DNA from: DATIYW01 sp035517415
Lineage (GTDB): Bacteria > Acidobacteriota > Thermoanaerobaculia > Thermoanaerobaculales > Thermoanaerobaculaceae
NCBI GenBank assembly: GCA_035517415.1
Contig: DATIYW010000225.1
Span: 1 to 23,004 of the forward strand
Length of the DNA: 23,004 bases
Direction: 5' to 3'
Shown: piece after piece, positions 16,310 to 23,004 of the stretch
Position numbering within the stretch: position 1 is the first letter of the stretch
How the letters are laid out: each line of letters opens with the position of its first letter
Notes under the pieces: generated by a model
Database searches by the model: none
What the model saw: only the letters and a program-made list of their open reading frames with translations
Told to the model about the DNA's origin: nothing
Made by a program: the position numbers and the translations under genes

Positions 16310-17716
16310 CTAGTGGGCGACCCGCGCCGCCTCGGCGCGGAACGCGGCCTGCCGCTCCGCGGGCACGGCGGCGGCGAGGGACGTCACCAGTTCGTCCCAG
16401 CTGCGCGCGCTGCGCGCCGCCTTCTTGACCAGCACCCGCGCGAGCGGCCCGACCGCGTCGGCGAGGCGAAGCTCGACCGTTCGCAGGGCGTCCTCGTTCC
16501 ACGCGACCGGTCCCGACCCCGCGGCGCCCGACGCGCGCGAGGCGGGCGTCGGCTCGCTCGCGGCTCCCGAGCGCGCTCGCGTGGTCGGGGCGGCTGGCGC
16601 CGCATCCCGCGTCAGATCGGCGAGGAACGCCTTGCGGGTCGCCTCCGACGGGATGCTGGGCGCAAGCGCGGCGGCCAGCGCGCCGAGGTCCGAGGTCCGC
16701 GCCGCCTCGCGCCTGACGAGCACCTTCGCCATCGGCCCGATCGCGGCGGCCAGGCTCTCCTCGAGGCGGGCGAGCACGGCCGAGTCCCACGCCGGCGCGG
16801 CGGGCCGCGCCGCGGCGGACCGGGCGCCGGCGCTCTGAACGACCGTGGCCGCCGCGTCGCTCGCCGACGCGCCCGGCAGCTGCGCGCGCCCGAGCCGTTG
16901 GAGGTCGACGCCCACGGCCGCCATGTCGGGGTAGCGCGCGTCGCGGTCGCGCGCCATCATCCTGCGGATCACGGCGCAGAGCCCGTCGCTGAGCGCCGGC
17001 GCGAACGAGCGCGGGTCGGCCGGGTCGTCGTGGAGGTGCTTGGCGACGACCACCATCGGCGAGGAGCCCTCGAACGGCGTGTGGCCGGTGACCATGTGGT
17101 AGAGCGTCGCGCCGAGCGAGTAGACGTCGGCGCGCCCGTCGACGTCCTTCGACCCCGCGATCTGCTCCGGCGAGATGTAGTGCGGCGTGCCGGAGACGAC
17201 CCCGGTCTGGGTCAGGTTGGCGTCGTCGGTGGTGCTCTTGGCGAGGCCGAGGTCGACGAGCTTGACCACGCCGTCCGCGCTCAGGAGCAGGTTGTCGGGC
17301 TTGACGTCGCGATGCACGATCCCTGCGGCGTGGGCGACGCGCAGCGCGGTGCAGGCCTGGGCCACGGTGGCGACCGCGTCCGCCTCGGTGAAGCGGCCCT
17401 GGCGCCGGATGCGGTCGCCGACCGACTCGCCGCGGACGAACTCCATGGCGATGTAGAAGGTCTCGTCGACCCGCCCGAAGTCGTAGATCTGCACGATGTT
17501 CGGGTGGTTGAGCCGGGCCGCGGCGCGCGCCTCCTTGAGGAACCGCTGGCGGTACGCCTCGTCGCTCGCGAACGCTCGCCCGAGCACCTTGAGCGCCACT
17601 TCGCGCTGCAGCGTGACGTGGCGCGCCTTGAAGACTCGGCCCATCCCGCCGGCGCCCAGCTCCGCCAGGATCTCGTAGTCGCCGAACGAGGCGCCCGGTG
17701 CCGGCTCCGCCGCCAT
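16310..17716 (-). CDS. Soluble Ser/Thr protein kinase with duplicated C-terminal domain
   Basis: A 468-residue Hanks-type kinase. The catalytic domain (about 13-275) has the glycine loop GAGGMG at 21-26, K43 in ALKVL, E62, the catalytic loop HRDVKPDN at 135-142, the DLG variant of DFG at 155-157 and GTPHYISPEQ at 176-185, so it should be active. An Ala/Ser-rich linker follows. The C-terminus has two copies of one roughly 60-residue domain starting at W300 and W406; both carry LAxAxGPxAxVLV(R/K)(R/K) and an IP/VP-(S/A)-E-x-x-(R/Q) end. It resembles a domain seen on other bacterial kinases and regulators (DUF8082-like, from memory). There is no membrane segment. The haem sensor gene lies 37 bp upstream on the same strand, suggesting it supplies the input. 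Confidence 0.93.
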   Translation of the reverse strand: MAAEPAPGASFGDYEILAELGAGGMGRVFKARHVTLQREVALKVLGRAFASDEAYRQRFLKEARAAARLNHPNIVQIYDFGRVDETFYIAMEFVRGESVGDRIRRQGRFTEADAVATVAQACTALRVAHAAGIVHRDVKPDNLLLSADGVVKLVDLGLAKSTTDDANLTQTGVVSGTPHYISPEQIAGSKDVDGRADVYSLGATLYHMVTGHTPFEGSSPMVVVAKHLHDDPADPRSFAPALSDGLCAVIRRMMARDRDARYPDMAAVGVDLQRLGRAQLPGASASDAAATVVQSAGARSAAARPAAPAWDSAVLARLEESLAAAIGPMAKVLVRREAARTSDLGALAAALAPSIPSEATRKAFLADLTRDAAPAAPTTRARSGAASEPTPASRASGAAGSGPVAWNEDALRTVELRLADAVGPLARVLVKKAARSARSWDELVTSLAAAVPAERQAAFRAEAARVAH

Positions 17717-17753
17717 CGCCGCTCACCGCCCCCGGCGCGCGCGCCGACGCCCG

Positions 17754-18629
17754 CTACGCCTCATCGAGCATCGCCAGCGCCTTCTGCAGGCTGATCCGCA
17801 TGCGGCTGAACGAGCCCGCCAGTACCGCCACCTCGTCCGTGCCGCCGATCGCCGGGTCCGGGACCTCGAGCTCGCCGCGGCTCACCCGGTCGGCCGTCGT
17901 CGCCAGGCGCTTCAGCGGCGCGATGACGGCGAAGCGGAGCAGCAGGTTGAGCACCAGCAGGGTGAACGCGAACACCCCGACGAGCGCAGCGAGCAGGGTG
18001 CGGAAGGCGTCGTCCGCCATGCCGAGCGGGATCGCGGTCGGCACCGAGACGATCTGCGCCCCGACCACCTCGCCCAATTTCCAGCCGAAGCCGTTGCTCG
18101 GCCCGTACTGGCGGATCTGCGAGGCGGGCGCCTCCTCGGGCGTGAGGTGGCAGGCGAGGCACTTCGCGTCCTTGATCTGGATCGGGTGGCCGAGGAACAG
18201 CGACCGTCCCTCCGGCGTGTCGCGCTCGCCGATGATCTCGGCCCGCTTCGGGTCGCGGCGGAACTCGTTGACCACGTCCGCCTCCCAGTCGACGGTGCGG
18301 TCGCGCGGGTTGGACGGGTTGAGCGTCGCCTCCTTGTACTCGTACTCCGGGTGGCTCTGCCGCAGGTAGTTGAAGATCTCCGTCGCCGAGTACGCGGGCA
18401 CGGTCTGGGGCAGGAACTCCTGGGCGAGGCGGGCATCGAGCAGCGGCTTGATCTGCTTGATCGTGTAGCCGCGCACCGCCATCGCGGTCTCCATCATGAT
18501 CCGCGCGTTCTGGATCACCTGGGTGCGGGCGCTGCGCTGCAGCAGCGCGCGGGAGATGAACCCCACCGGGACGAGCGCCAGCGAGAACACCAGCACCAGC
18601 GCCAGGTTGAACTTGGTCAAAAGGCTCAT
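17754..18629 (-). CDS. DUF3365 (Tll0287-like) haem sensor with HAMP domain and no output domain
   Basis: A 291-residue membrane protein. Membrane segments lie at about 8-30 and 211-234; the periplasmic region between them fits the DUF3365 domain, with IMMETAMAVRGYT near 44, FNYLRQSHPEYEYKEATLNPSNPRDR near 86-111 and a single c-haem motif KCLACH (C157, C160, H161). After the second segment comes a HAMP domain (about 235-285, APLKRLATTADRVSRGELEVP) and the protein stops at 291. No kinase, methyl-accepting or cyclase domain follows. GGGAG lies about 7 nt before the ATG at 18629; longer N-termini would be arginine-rich and miss the membrane segment. Together with the Ser/Thr kinase gene 37 bp downstream it may form a split receptor kinase. 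Confidence 0.9.
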   Translation of the reverse strand: MSLLTKFNLALVLVFSLALVPVGFISRALLQRSARTQVIQNARIMMETAMAVRGYTIKQIKPLLDARLAQEFLPQTVPAYSATEIFNYLRQSHPEYEYKEATLNPSNPRDRTVDWEADVVNEFRRDPKRAEIIGERDTPEGRSLFLGHPIQIKDAKCLACHLTPEEAPASQIRQYGPSNGFGWKLGEVVGAQIVSVPTAIPLGMADDAFRTLLAALVGVFAFTLLVLNLLLRFAVIAPLKRLATTADRVSRGELEVPDPAIGGTDEVAVLAGSFSRMRISLQKALAMLDEA

Positions 18630-18694
18630 GAACGCTCCCGGCCCGCGGCCCGGCTCCGACGACGGTTCTGCAACCTCAAACGACCTTGAGACCC

Positions 18695-18700
18695 ATTCTA
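18695..18700 (-). promoter_or_regulatory. Candidate -10 element of the haem sensor/kinase unit
   Basis: The minus strand reads TAGAAT about 65 nt upstream of the sensor ATG, in the 179-bp divergent gap shared with the asparaginase-like gene. No -35 hexamer stands out, so this is tentative. Confidence 0.3.
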
Positions 18701-18777
18701 ATCCATCGCTCGGGCGGCGGCGCCCTCCCCTGGCGGCGCCCGCTTCCCGCCTCGCCTCGGATCGGGTCGTCGTCGCG

Positions 18778-18783
18778 TAGAAT
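18778..18783 (+). promoter_or_regulatory. Candidate -10 element of the asparaginase-like gene
   Basis: TAGAAT gives a predicted start near 18790 and a 19-nt leader containing the GGAGG ribosome site at 18800-18804. No -35 match was found. It recurs as the same hexamer seen before several genes here. Confidence 0.35.
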
Positions 18784-18808
18784 GCGCGCCGTCGCAAGCG
18801 GAGGCGTC

Positions 18809-19297
18809 ATGAGCATCCGGCTGTTCATCACCGGCGGGACGTTCGACAAGGAGTACGACGAGATCCACGGCAAGCTGTACTTCAAGGACACCCACCTGGC
18901 GGAGATGCTGCGCCTCGGGCGTTGCCGCGCCGACGTCAAGATCCGCACCCTGATGATGGTCGACAGCCTCGAGATGACCGACGGCGACCGCCACCTCATC
19001 CTCGACAACTGCCGCCGCGCCCACGAGGAGCGCATCGTCATCACCCACGGCACCGACACGATGGAGGACACCGCGCGCGTGCTGGGCGAGGCGCTCACCG
19101 GCAAGACCGTGGTGCTGACCGGCGCGATGGTGCCCTACGCGTTCCACTCCTCCGACGGGCTGTTCAACCTGGGCAGCGCGATCTCGCTCGCCCAGTGCCT
19201 GCCGCACGGCGTCTACATCGCGATGAACGGGCGCTTCTTCCACTGGCAGAACGTGCGGAAGAACCGCGCCCTGGGGATCTTCGAGCCGGCGCAGTGA
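18809..19297 (+). CDS. Single-domain asparaginase-like protein
   Basis: A 162-residue protein matching only the N-terminal domain of type I/II L-asparaginases, which are usually about 330 residues. Catalytic-site elements are present: LFITGGTFDKEY with T8 and T11, VDSLEMTD with S53, ITHGTDTMEDTAR with T82 and D83, LTGAMVP, SSDGLFNLGSA, and K151 in the position of the catalytic lysine. The C-terminal domain that completes the active site in classical dimers is absent, and the frame ends cleanly with EPAQ. Such short forms occur as independent genes in many bacteria, so this need not be a broken gene; activity on asparagine is uncertain. GGAGG lies 4 nt before the ATG. The acid phosphatase gene follows after 55 bp on the same strand. 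Confidence 0.88.
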   Translation: MSIRLFITGGTFDKEYDEIHGKLYFKDTHLAEMLRLGRCRADVKIRTLMMVDSLEMTDGDRHLILDNCRRAHEERIVITHGTDTMEDTARVLGEALTGKTVVLTGAMVPYAFHSSDGLFNLGSAISLAQCLPHGVYIAMNGRFFHWQNVRKNRALGIFEPAQ

Positions 19298-19352
19298 CGC
19301 CGGACGCGGCGCGCGGCGGAGACGCGGCTCCGCGCCGCTACGGAGGTGGAAG

Positions 19353-20174
19353 GTGAGGAATCTGCGGAGCGTGATCGTGTCGTGCCTGGCCGCCGTCGTC
19401 GCGGCGGCGGCGACGGCGCAGGTGCCGGCGGCAGCGCCGGCGCCGAACGCACCACCGGCGGCCGCCGTCGCGCCGCCGCCGGCCCCGCCCGGCGCGCCCG
19501 CCGTTCGCGCACCCGAGGCGGCCGCCGGCCTGCAGATCAAGTACGTGCGCGACAGCGCCGAGTACGCCGCGCTGATGGAGCAGACCTACCGCGTCGCCGC
19601 CTCGGCGGTGGAGCGGGCGCGGCGCGCGCTGCCGACCGGGTCGGTCTGGGCGGTGGTGCTCGACGTCGACGAGACCACGCTCGACAACTCGACCTACGAG
19701 CTCGAGCGCGCCGCCTACGGCGTGCCCTACGAGCCGGGCTCGTGGCACGCCTGGGTCGAGCGCGCCCAGGCCCCGGCCGTGCCGGGCGTCGCCGCGTTCG
19801 TCCGCGGCGTGCGCGCGCTCGGCGGAAGGGTCGCCTACGTCACCAACCGCGCCGAGTCGGACCGGGCCGCGACGCGCCGCAACCTCGAGCGCGAGGGGCT
19901 CTGGCAGAGCGGCGACCTGCTCTGCCCCAAGCCAATCGGCTCCGACCCCACGAAGGCGGGCCGCCGCGCCGAGGTGCGCACCGGCCGCGGCGACTGCGCC
20001 TGGCCTGGGAGCCCCGCCGCTGTGCTCGCCTATCTCGGCGACCAGATGGTGGACTTCCCCGCCGCGGGCGAGGAGGCGGACCTCACCGGGCCCGAGGCGT
20101 TCGGCGTTCGCTGCTTCCTGCTCCCCAACCCGATGTACGGCGACTGGACCTCGCGCGTGACCCGGCCGCGCTAG
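19353..20174 (+). CDS. Secreted HAD-superfamily class B/C acid phosphatase (e(P4)-like 5'-nucleotidase)
   Basis: A 273-residue exported phosphatase. A signal peptide (about 1-23, ending ATAQ) precedes a Pro/Ala-rich linker (24-57). The HAD domain shows motif I DVDETTLDN with nucleophile D104 and acid/base D106, motif II VTNRAESD with T164, K201, and motif IV LGDQMVDF with D230 and D234. This set fits the acid phosphatase class B / lipoprotein e(P4) family, which releases phosphate from nucleotides in the periplasm. No lipobox cysteine is visible, so it is probably periplasmic or secreted rather than lipid-anchored. The GTG start has GGAGG 6 nt upstream. It converges with the DUF4388 gene, with 6 bp between the stops. 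Confidence 0.9.
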   Translation: MRNLRSVIVSCLAAVVAAAATAQVPAAAPAPNAPPAAAVAPPPAPPGAPAVRAPEAAAGLQIKYVRDSAEYAALMEQTYRVAASAVERARRALPTGSVWAVVLDVDETTLDNSTYELERAAYGVPYEPGSWHAWVERAQAPAVPGVAAFVRGVRALGGRVAYVTNRAESDRAATRRNLEREGLWQSGDLLCPKPIGSDPTKAGRRAEVRTGRGDCAWPGSPAAVLAYLGDQMVDFPAAGEEADLTGPEAFGVRCFLLPNPMYGDWTSRVTRPR

Positions 20175-20180
20175 GGAACA

Positions 20181-21638
20181 TCAGCCGCCCGCCGACTCGA
20201 GTTGAAGCGCGGCCAGGACGCGCGCGGCGTCCTCGTTGCGCGGGTCGAACCTGAGGACCTTTTCGAGGCAGCGCCGCTGCTTCGCGGATTCGCCGCGGGC
20301 GCACCAGTAGCCGGCGAGCGCCATCCACGCCCCGGTGTGCTGCGGATCGAGCTCGACCGCGCGCTTGAGGTGGTCGAGCGCGAGGTGGCGGCGCGCCGGG
20401 TTGGCGGCCTCCAGGTTGGCGAGGCGGACGAGCGAGTCGGCGTCGGGGGCGGTCTCCACCGCCTGGTCGAGCAGCCGGCGTGCCTCGGCGTCGTGGCTGC
20501 CCCCCTCGAGCAGCTCCCCGGCCCGCTCCTTCATCGCCTCGGCGCGGCGCACGTCGAGCAGCGAGGCGTCGGCGCCGCGAGCGGAACGCGCCGCGGCCTT
20601 CTCCGCGGCCACGCCCGCCGTGACCCGGGCGAGGACTTCTCGCAGCCGCGGGTTGGCGGGCGGGAACGGGTGCTTGGAGTCCTTCCGGCTCGCGTCGTCG
20701 CCGCCCTCCGCCATCGGCGGCGGGGCGGCCGCGGCGGGTTCGGCGCCGGCTGGCGCCTGGGGCAGCGGCGGGGGCGCGACGGGCGGCGGCGCTGCGCCCT
20801 GGGCGTCTGCGGCGACTGGCGGGGCGGGCGGCATCGGGCTCGGCGGCACGGAGAGCGACGGCGCCCGCGACGGAGGCGGCGGCACGGGCGCGGCGCGCTC
20901 CTCGACGACGATCGACCGCACCGGGAGATCCGTGAAGCCGATCAGCCCGCCCGCCGCGAGGCAGACCACCGCGCGGGCGAGATCCTGAGCCTGCTCGGGC
21001 GCCGCCGCCTGCAGCTCCTCGAGGGTGCGCGCCTCATCGAGCAGCGCGAGCACCTGGCTCTCGAGCGGCAGCGGCTCGGCGCCGTCGCGGCCCGCGGCGG
21101 TCGCCGCCAGCCGCGCCCACCGCCGCCCGTTGCCGGCGGCGAGCTCGAAGTGGCCGGTGTCCGTGACGCGCCGCGCCGCGCCGAGGAACAGGCCGAGCGG
21201 TGCCGCGTCGAGGAAGAACGCGTCGCTCGGCAGCTGCTGCCCCGACTCCGCCTCGTACTCGCCCTCGAGCAGGACCATGCGGCCGGCCACCGTCATGGCG
21301 AGCGTGAGCAGCTCCTGGAGCACGCGCGCGCGGTCGATCAACCCGCGGTCGACGAGCACGCTGCCGAGGCGCTCGCTGCGCGGCTTGTTGATCAGGATCT
21401 CCTTCAGCACTTTCCGATTGACCAGGCCACGCGTGGCCAGCCAGCTGCCCAGCCGCTCGTTCTCGACCTTCGAGGTGATGGCGCGGATGCGCCCGTTGCG
21501 GAACCAGACGTAGCGGCGGGCGATCCCCTGCACGACCTCGAGCCGGCCGGTCGGGAACTGCTCGACCAGCTCCGCCGTCGCGATTCCGAGCTGCAAGGGA
21601 GCGAACGTGCCGCGCGCAATGGAGATCGCCGGCGACAT
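20181..21638 (-). CDS. DUF4388 domain protein with TPR repeats
   Basis: A 485-residue soluble protein. The N-terminal half resembles DUF4388/PATAN-type proteins: a GRLEVVQGIARRYVWFRNGRI element near 31-51, and two helix-loop units ERLGSWLATRGLVNRKVLKEIL and ERLGSVLVDRGLIDRARVLQEL (61-110) like those of type II secretion or gliding regulators. A Pro/Ala-rich linker spans about 248-312. TPR-like helices follow at about 362-482 (for example RRHLALDHLKRAVELDPQHTGAWMALAGYW). DUF4388 proteins often act in two-component, gliding or polarity control, but the role here is unknown. The start at 21638 is chosen because a sigma-70 promoter (21645-21673) ends just before it; a longer frame would run through that promoter and overlap the cupin gene. 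There is no Shine-Dalgarno. Confidence 0.85.
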   Translation of the reverse strand: MSPAISIARGTFAPLQLGIATAELVEQFPTGRLEVVQGIARRYVWFRNGRIRAITSKVENERLGSWLATRGLVNRKVLKEILINKPRSERLGSVLVDRGLIDRARVLQELLTLAMTVAGRMVLLEGEYEAESGQQLPSDAFFLDAAPLGLFLGAARRVTDTGHFELAAGNGRRWARLAATAAGRDGAEPLPLESQVLALLDEARTLEELQAAAPEQAQDLARAVVCLAAGGLIGFTDLPVRSIVVEERAAPVPPPPSRAPSLSVPPSPMPPAPPVAADAQGAAPPPVAPPPLPQAPAGAEPAAAAPPPMAEGGDDASRKDSKHPFPPANPRLREVLARVTAGVAAEKAAARSARGADASLLDVRRAEAMKERAGELLEGGSHDAEARRLLDQAVETAPDADSLVRLANLEAANPARRHLALDHLKRAVELDPQHTGAWMALAGYWCARGESAKQRRCLEKVLRFDPRNEDAARVLAALQLESAGG

Positions 21639-21644
21639 TGTCGC

Positions 21645-21673
21645 CGTATAGCAAGTCTCTGGCTGGAAGTCAA
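21645..21673 (-). promoter_or_regulatory. Sigma-70-like promoter of the DUF4388 gene, leaderless arrangement
   Basis: On the minus strand TTGACT (21673-21668, five of six) and TATACG (21650-21645, four of six) are separated by exactly 17 nt. The A of the ATG at 21638 is 7 nt after the -10 hexamer, where transcription is expected to start. No ribosome site precedes the ATG. This is the best -35/-10 pair in the window. Confidence 0.6.
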
Positions 21674-21732
21674 TAACGCGACACCGAGAGCCGCCGGCAG
21701 CGCCGCCCGACGGCACCGGCGGTCGCCCTGCC

Positions 21733-22143
21733 TCAGCCCAGATAGGCACCCTCGGGCGGGTCCTCGAGCCACTCCGTCCCGTAGCCCGGGACGTTGGGGA
21801 TGACGCAGAGGAACTCGGCCTCGACCGCGCCGCGGTTCTCGTACCAGTGCGCGCATCCCGCCGGGATGAACATCGCGTCGCCCGCCCGCACCGTGCGCAC
21901 GGCCTCGTCGAGGCCCAGCGTCATCTCGCCGCGGACCATCACCTGCTCGTGCTCGATCGCCGGGTGGCGGTGGCTCGGGATCCGCGCGCCCGGCGCGAGC
22001 AGGAACCGGCGCGTGACGAAGTTCGGCGCGCCCTGCTCGGGACCGACCAGCACCGCCATCCGCGCGCCCCGCGCGCGCTTGACCGGGGGCGCCGGCGCCG
22101 CCTCCGGAGTCACCACCACGGGCCTTGCATGGATTCCCGCCAT
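21733..22143 (-). CDS. Single-domain cupin protein
   Basis: A 136-residue protein with one complete cupin barrel. Motif 1 fits G-x5-H-x-H-x3-4-E-x6-G: GARIPSHRHPAIEHEQVMVRG. Motif 2 fits G-x5-P-x-G-x2-H-x3-N: GDAMFIPAGCAHWYEN. The two histidines of motif 1, its glutamate and the motif 2 histidine should bind a metal. A short N-terminal extension (about 40 residues) precedes it. The substrate is unknown; such proteins bind sugars, small acids or act as isomerases and dioxygenases. GGGAGGG lies about 5 nt before the ATG at 22143. It is divergent from the PC4-like gene (53 bp apart). Confidence 0.85.
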   Translation of the reverse strand: MAGIHARPVVVTPEAAPAPPVKRARGARMAVLVGPEQGAPNFVTRRFLLAPGARIPSHRHPAIEHEQVMVRGEMTLGLDEAVRTVRAGDAMFIPAGCAHWYENRGAVEAEFLCVIPNVPGYGTEWLEDPPEGAYLG

Positions 22144-22170
22144 TCGTCCCTCCCGCCGCCGCGCCCCTGC

Positions 22171-22176
22171 TAGACT
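22171..22176 (+). promoter_or_regulatory. Candidate -10 element of the PC4-like gene
   Basis: TAGACT places a start near 22183, giving a leader of about 14 nt that holds GGAGG (22187-22191). It lies in the 53-bp gap between the divergent cupin and PC4-like genes. No -35 was recognised. Confidence 0.35.
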
Positions 22177-22196
22177 CCCGCGCGACGGAGGCAATG

Positions 22197-22466
22197 ATGC
22201 CTGACGATCGTAAGGTAATCCACGAGTTCAAGCGCAACGCCGAGGAGACGCTGCGGATCTCCCTGTCGAACTTCAAGGGTCGCACCTACGTCGACGTCCG
22301 CCTCTTCTACGAGGACGCGAACGGCGAGCTGGCCCCGACCAAGAAGGGCGTGACGATCACCCCGGAGCTGTGGGACGAGTTCCGCGCCGGCGTCGCGGCC
22401 GCCGAGACGATGCTGCAGGAGAAGAACCTCTGGCACCCGGTCGCCGATCCGGGAGAGGGTTCGTAG
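22197..22466 (+). CDS. PC4/YdbC-like transcriptional coactivator p15 family protein
   Basis: An 89-residue protein matching the PC4 ssDNA-binding fold: ETLRISLSNFKGRTYVDVRLFYEDANGELAPTKKGVTITPELWDEF contains the family's R-(I/V)-S-L-S-x-F-K-G-x-x-Y-V-D-(I/V)-R core followed by the P-T-K-K-G turn. Bacterial members bind single-stranded DNA or RNA as dimers, with a likely role in DNA protection, repair or transcription. Two tandem ATGs occur at 22194 and 22197; I chose the second because GGAGG then lies 5 nt upstream rather than 2. The last 20 residues are an acidic/Gly tail. Confidence 0.9.
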   Translation: MPDDRKVIHEFKRNAEETLRISLSNFKGRTYVDVRLFYEDANGELAPTKKGVTITPELWDEFRAGVAAAETMLQEKNLWHPVADPGEGS

Positions 22467-22523
22467 CGCCGCCCTGGCGACCCCGGCACAGGGTCCGCCG
22501 CAGGGATCACGGCTTCGTGCCGG

Positions 22524-22551
22524 CGCGCCGCCCGCGAGGGCGGGAGGCGCG
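22524..22551. other. GC-rich 12-bp hairpin between the PC4-like and M28 genes
   Basis: CGCGCCGCCCGC and GCGGGAGGCGCG pair at 11 of 12 positions around a 4-nt GAGG loop. No T-run follows, so it is not a classical intrinsic terminator. It could stabilise the 3' end of the PC4-like mRNA or lie in the leader of the M28 gene, whose ATG is 27 nt downstream. Confidence 0.45.
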
Positions 22552-22578
22552 ACCTCGTCCGTGCCAAGGAGCGTGCCG

Positions 22579-23004
22579 ATGCTCACCCGATCCGCCGCTG
22601 TCGGCGTGTCTCGCTCTGGTCGCACCGCCGGTCCGCGCGTGCTCCGCGCCGCGGCCGGCGCCACGCTCGTGCTGGTTCTCGTTCGCGGCGCGCTCGCCCA
22701 AGCGCCGCCCGCGCACCGCCGCGGCGCACCGCCGCCCGATCCCGTCGTGACCAAGCTGCGCGAGGCCGCGGCCTCGGACCCGCTCGCGTGGGAGCGGCTC
22801 GCCTATCTGTGCGACCGGATCGGCCCGCGCATCGCCGGCTCGGCGCCGTTCCTCGCGGCGGTGAAGTGGGCCAAGGCGACGTTCGAGCAGGACCGCCTCG
22901 ACGCGGTCAGGCTCGAGCCGGTCACCACCGAGCTGTGGGTACGCGGGCGCGAGCGCGCCGCGATGACGGCGCCGGTGGCGCACGATCTGCCGATGCTCGG
23001 CCTC
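22579..23004 (+). CDS. Secreted M28-family zinc peptidase (partial, 3' end beyond window)
   Basis: The first 142 codons of a larger gene cut by the right edge. An arginine-rich start followed by a hydrophobic stretch (about residues 24-38, AAGATLVLVLVRGALAQ) is a signal peptide with a likely cut after ALAQ. The mature part shows AWERLAYLCDRIGPRIAGSAPFLAAVKWAKATFEQDRLDAVRLEPV, the N-terminal helix region typical of bacterial M28 aminopeptidases that precedes the PA-like and metal-binding domains. Zinc ligands lie beyond the window. AAGGAG (22566-22571) is 7 nt before the ATG. A GTG 6 nt upstream is too near the ribosome site. Confidence 0.82.
   Translation, partial: MLTRSAAVGVSRSGRTAGPRVLRAAAGATLVLVLVRGALAQAPPAHRRGAPPPDPVVTKLREAAASDPLAWERLAYLCDRIGPRIAGSAPFLAAVKWAKATFEQDRLDAVRLEPVTTELWVRGRERAAMTAPVAHDLPMLGL

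Noticed and set aside
14157..17726. Very long minus-strand open frame (1189 codons) spanning the transporter and kinase genes
   Set aside because: It is arginine/alanine-rich without family motifs, and it lies over two genes with complete motifs in another frame; a GC-skew shadow.

Overview
The window is GC-rich (roughly 70% by eye) and almost fully coding. It comes from a diderm bacterium, because it carries Kdo transfer, lipid A 4'-kinase and heptose activation and transfer genes. It also has a sigma-54 activator, a Hanks-type Ser/Thr kinase, a DUF4388-TPR protein, an archaemetzincin, a PC4-like protein and two c-haem sensor proteins. That mix fits Acidobacteriota (perhaps a Thermoanaerobaculia-like lineage) or a myxobacterial/deltaproteobacterial relative. 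The assignment is inference; no rRNA or marker gene is present to settle it.

Layout. Positions 1-873 (minus) hold the 5' part of heptosyltransferase waaC, cut by the window edge. Positions 1233-6847 (plus) are a tight redox and signalling operon: a membrane-anchored GcvH/lipoyl-like protein without the lipoyl lysine, a HybA-like four-cluster ferredoxin, a HybB/NrfD-type quinone-interacting membrane protein, a sensor histidine kinase with two periplasmic c-haem motifs, and an NtrC-type sigma-54 activator. Upstream lie a near-consensus -24/-12 promoter (1169-1184) and two related dyad-like sites (972-992 and 1075-1095) placed like activator enhancers. The operon therefore appears to encode its own redox-responsive control. 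An archaemetzincin (6864-7382) follows.

Positions 7379-11237 (minus) are the LPS inner-core/lipid A operon waaA-lpxK-rfaE1-rfaE2, with start/stop overlaps at waaA-lpxK and lpxK-rfaE1 and a G-quadruplex-like 7-bp tandem repeat between the two rfaE genes. Next come a secreted LEA type 2 protein (minus), an orphan citrate lyase alpha subunit citF (plus), a small membrane protein (minus), and a minus-strand run of haem sensor (DUF3365-HAMP, no output domain), soluble Ser/Thr kinase with a duplicated C-terminal domain, and a CitT-like DASS anion transporter.

The right end holds a one-domain asparaginase-like protein and a secreted class B/C acid phosphatase (plus), a DUF4388-TPR protein and a cupin (minus), a PC4-like ssDNA-binding protein (plus), and the start of a secreted M28 peptidase (plus) cut by the window edge.

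The two most interesting units are the sigma-54 / c-haem kinase / HybAB / lipoyl-like operon, which has no recognisable catalytic subunit, and the haem-sensor plus Ser/Thr-kinase pair beside the anion transporter. A smaller regulatory theme is that several starts (waaC, waaA, the DUF4388 gene, possibly rfaE1) lack a Shine-Dalgarno and sit 6-7 nt behind a -10-like hexamer, which suggests leaderless mRNAs.
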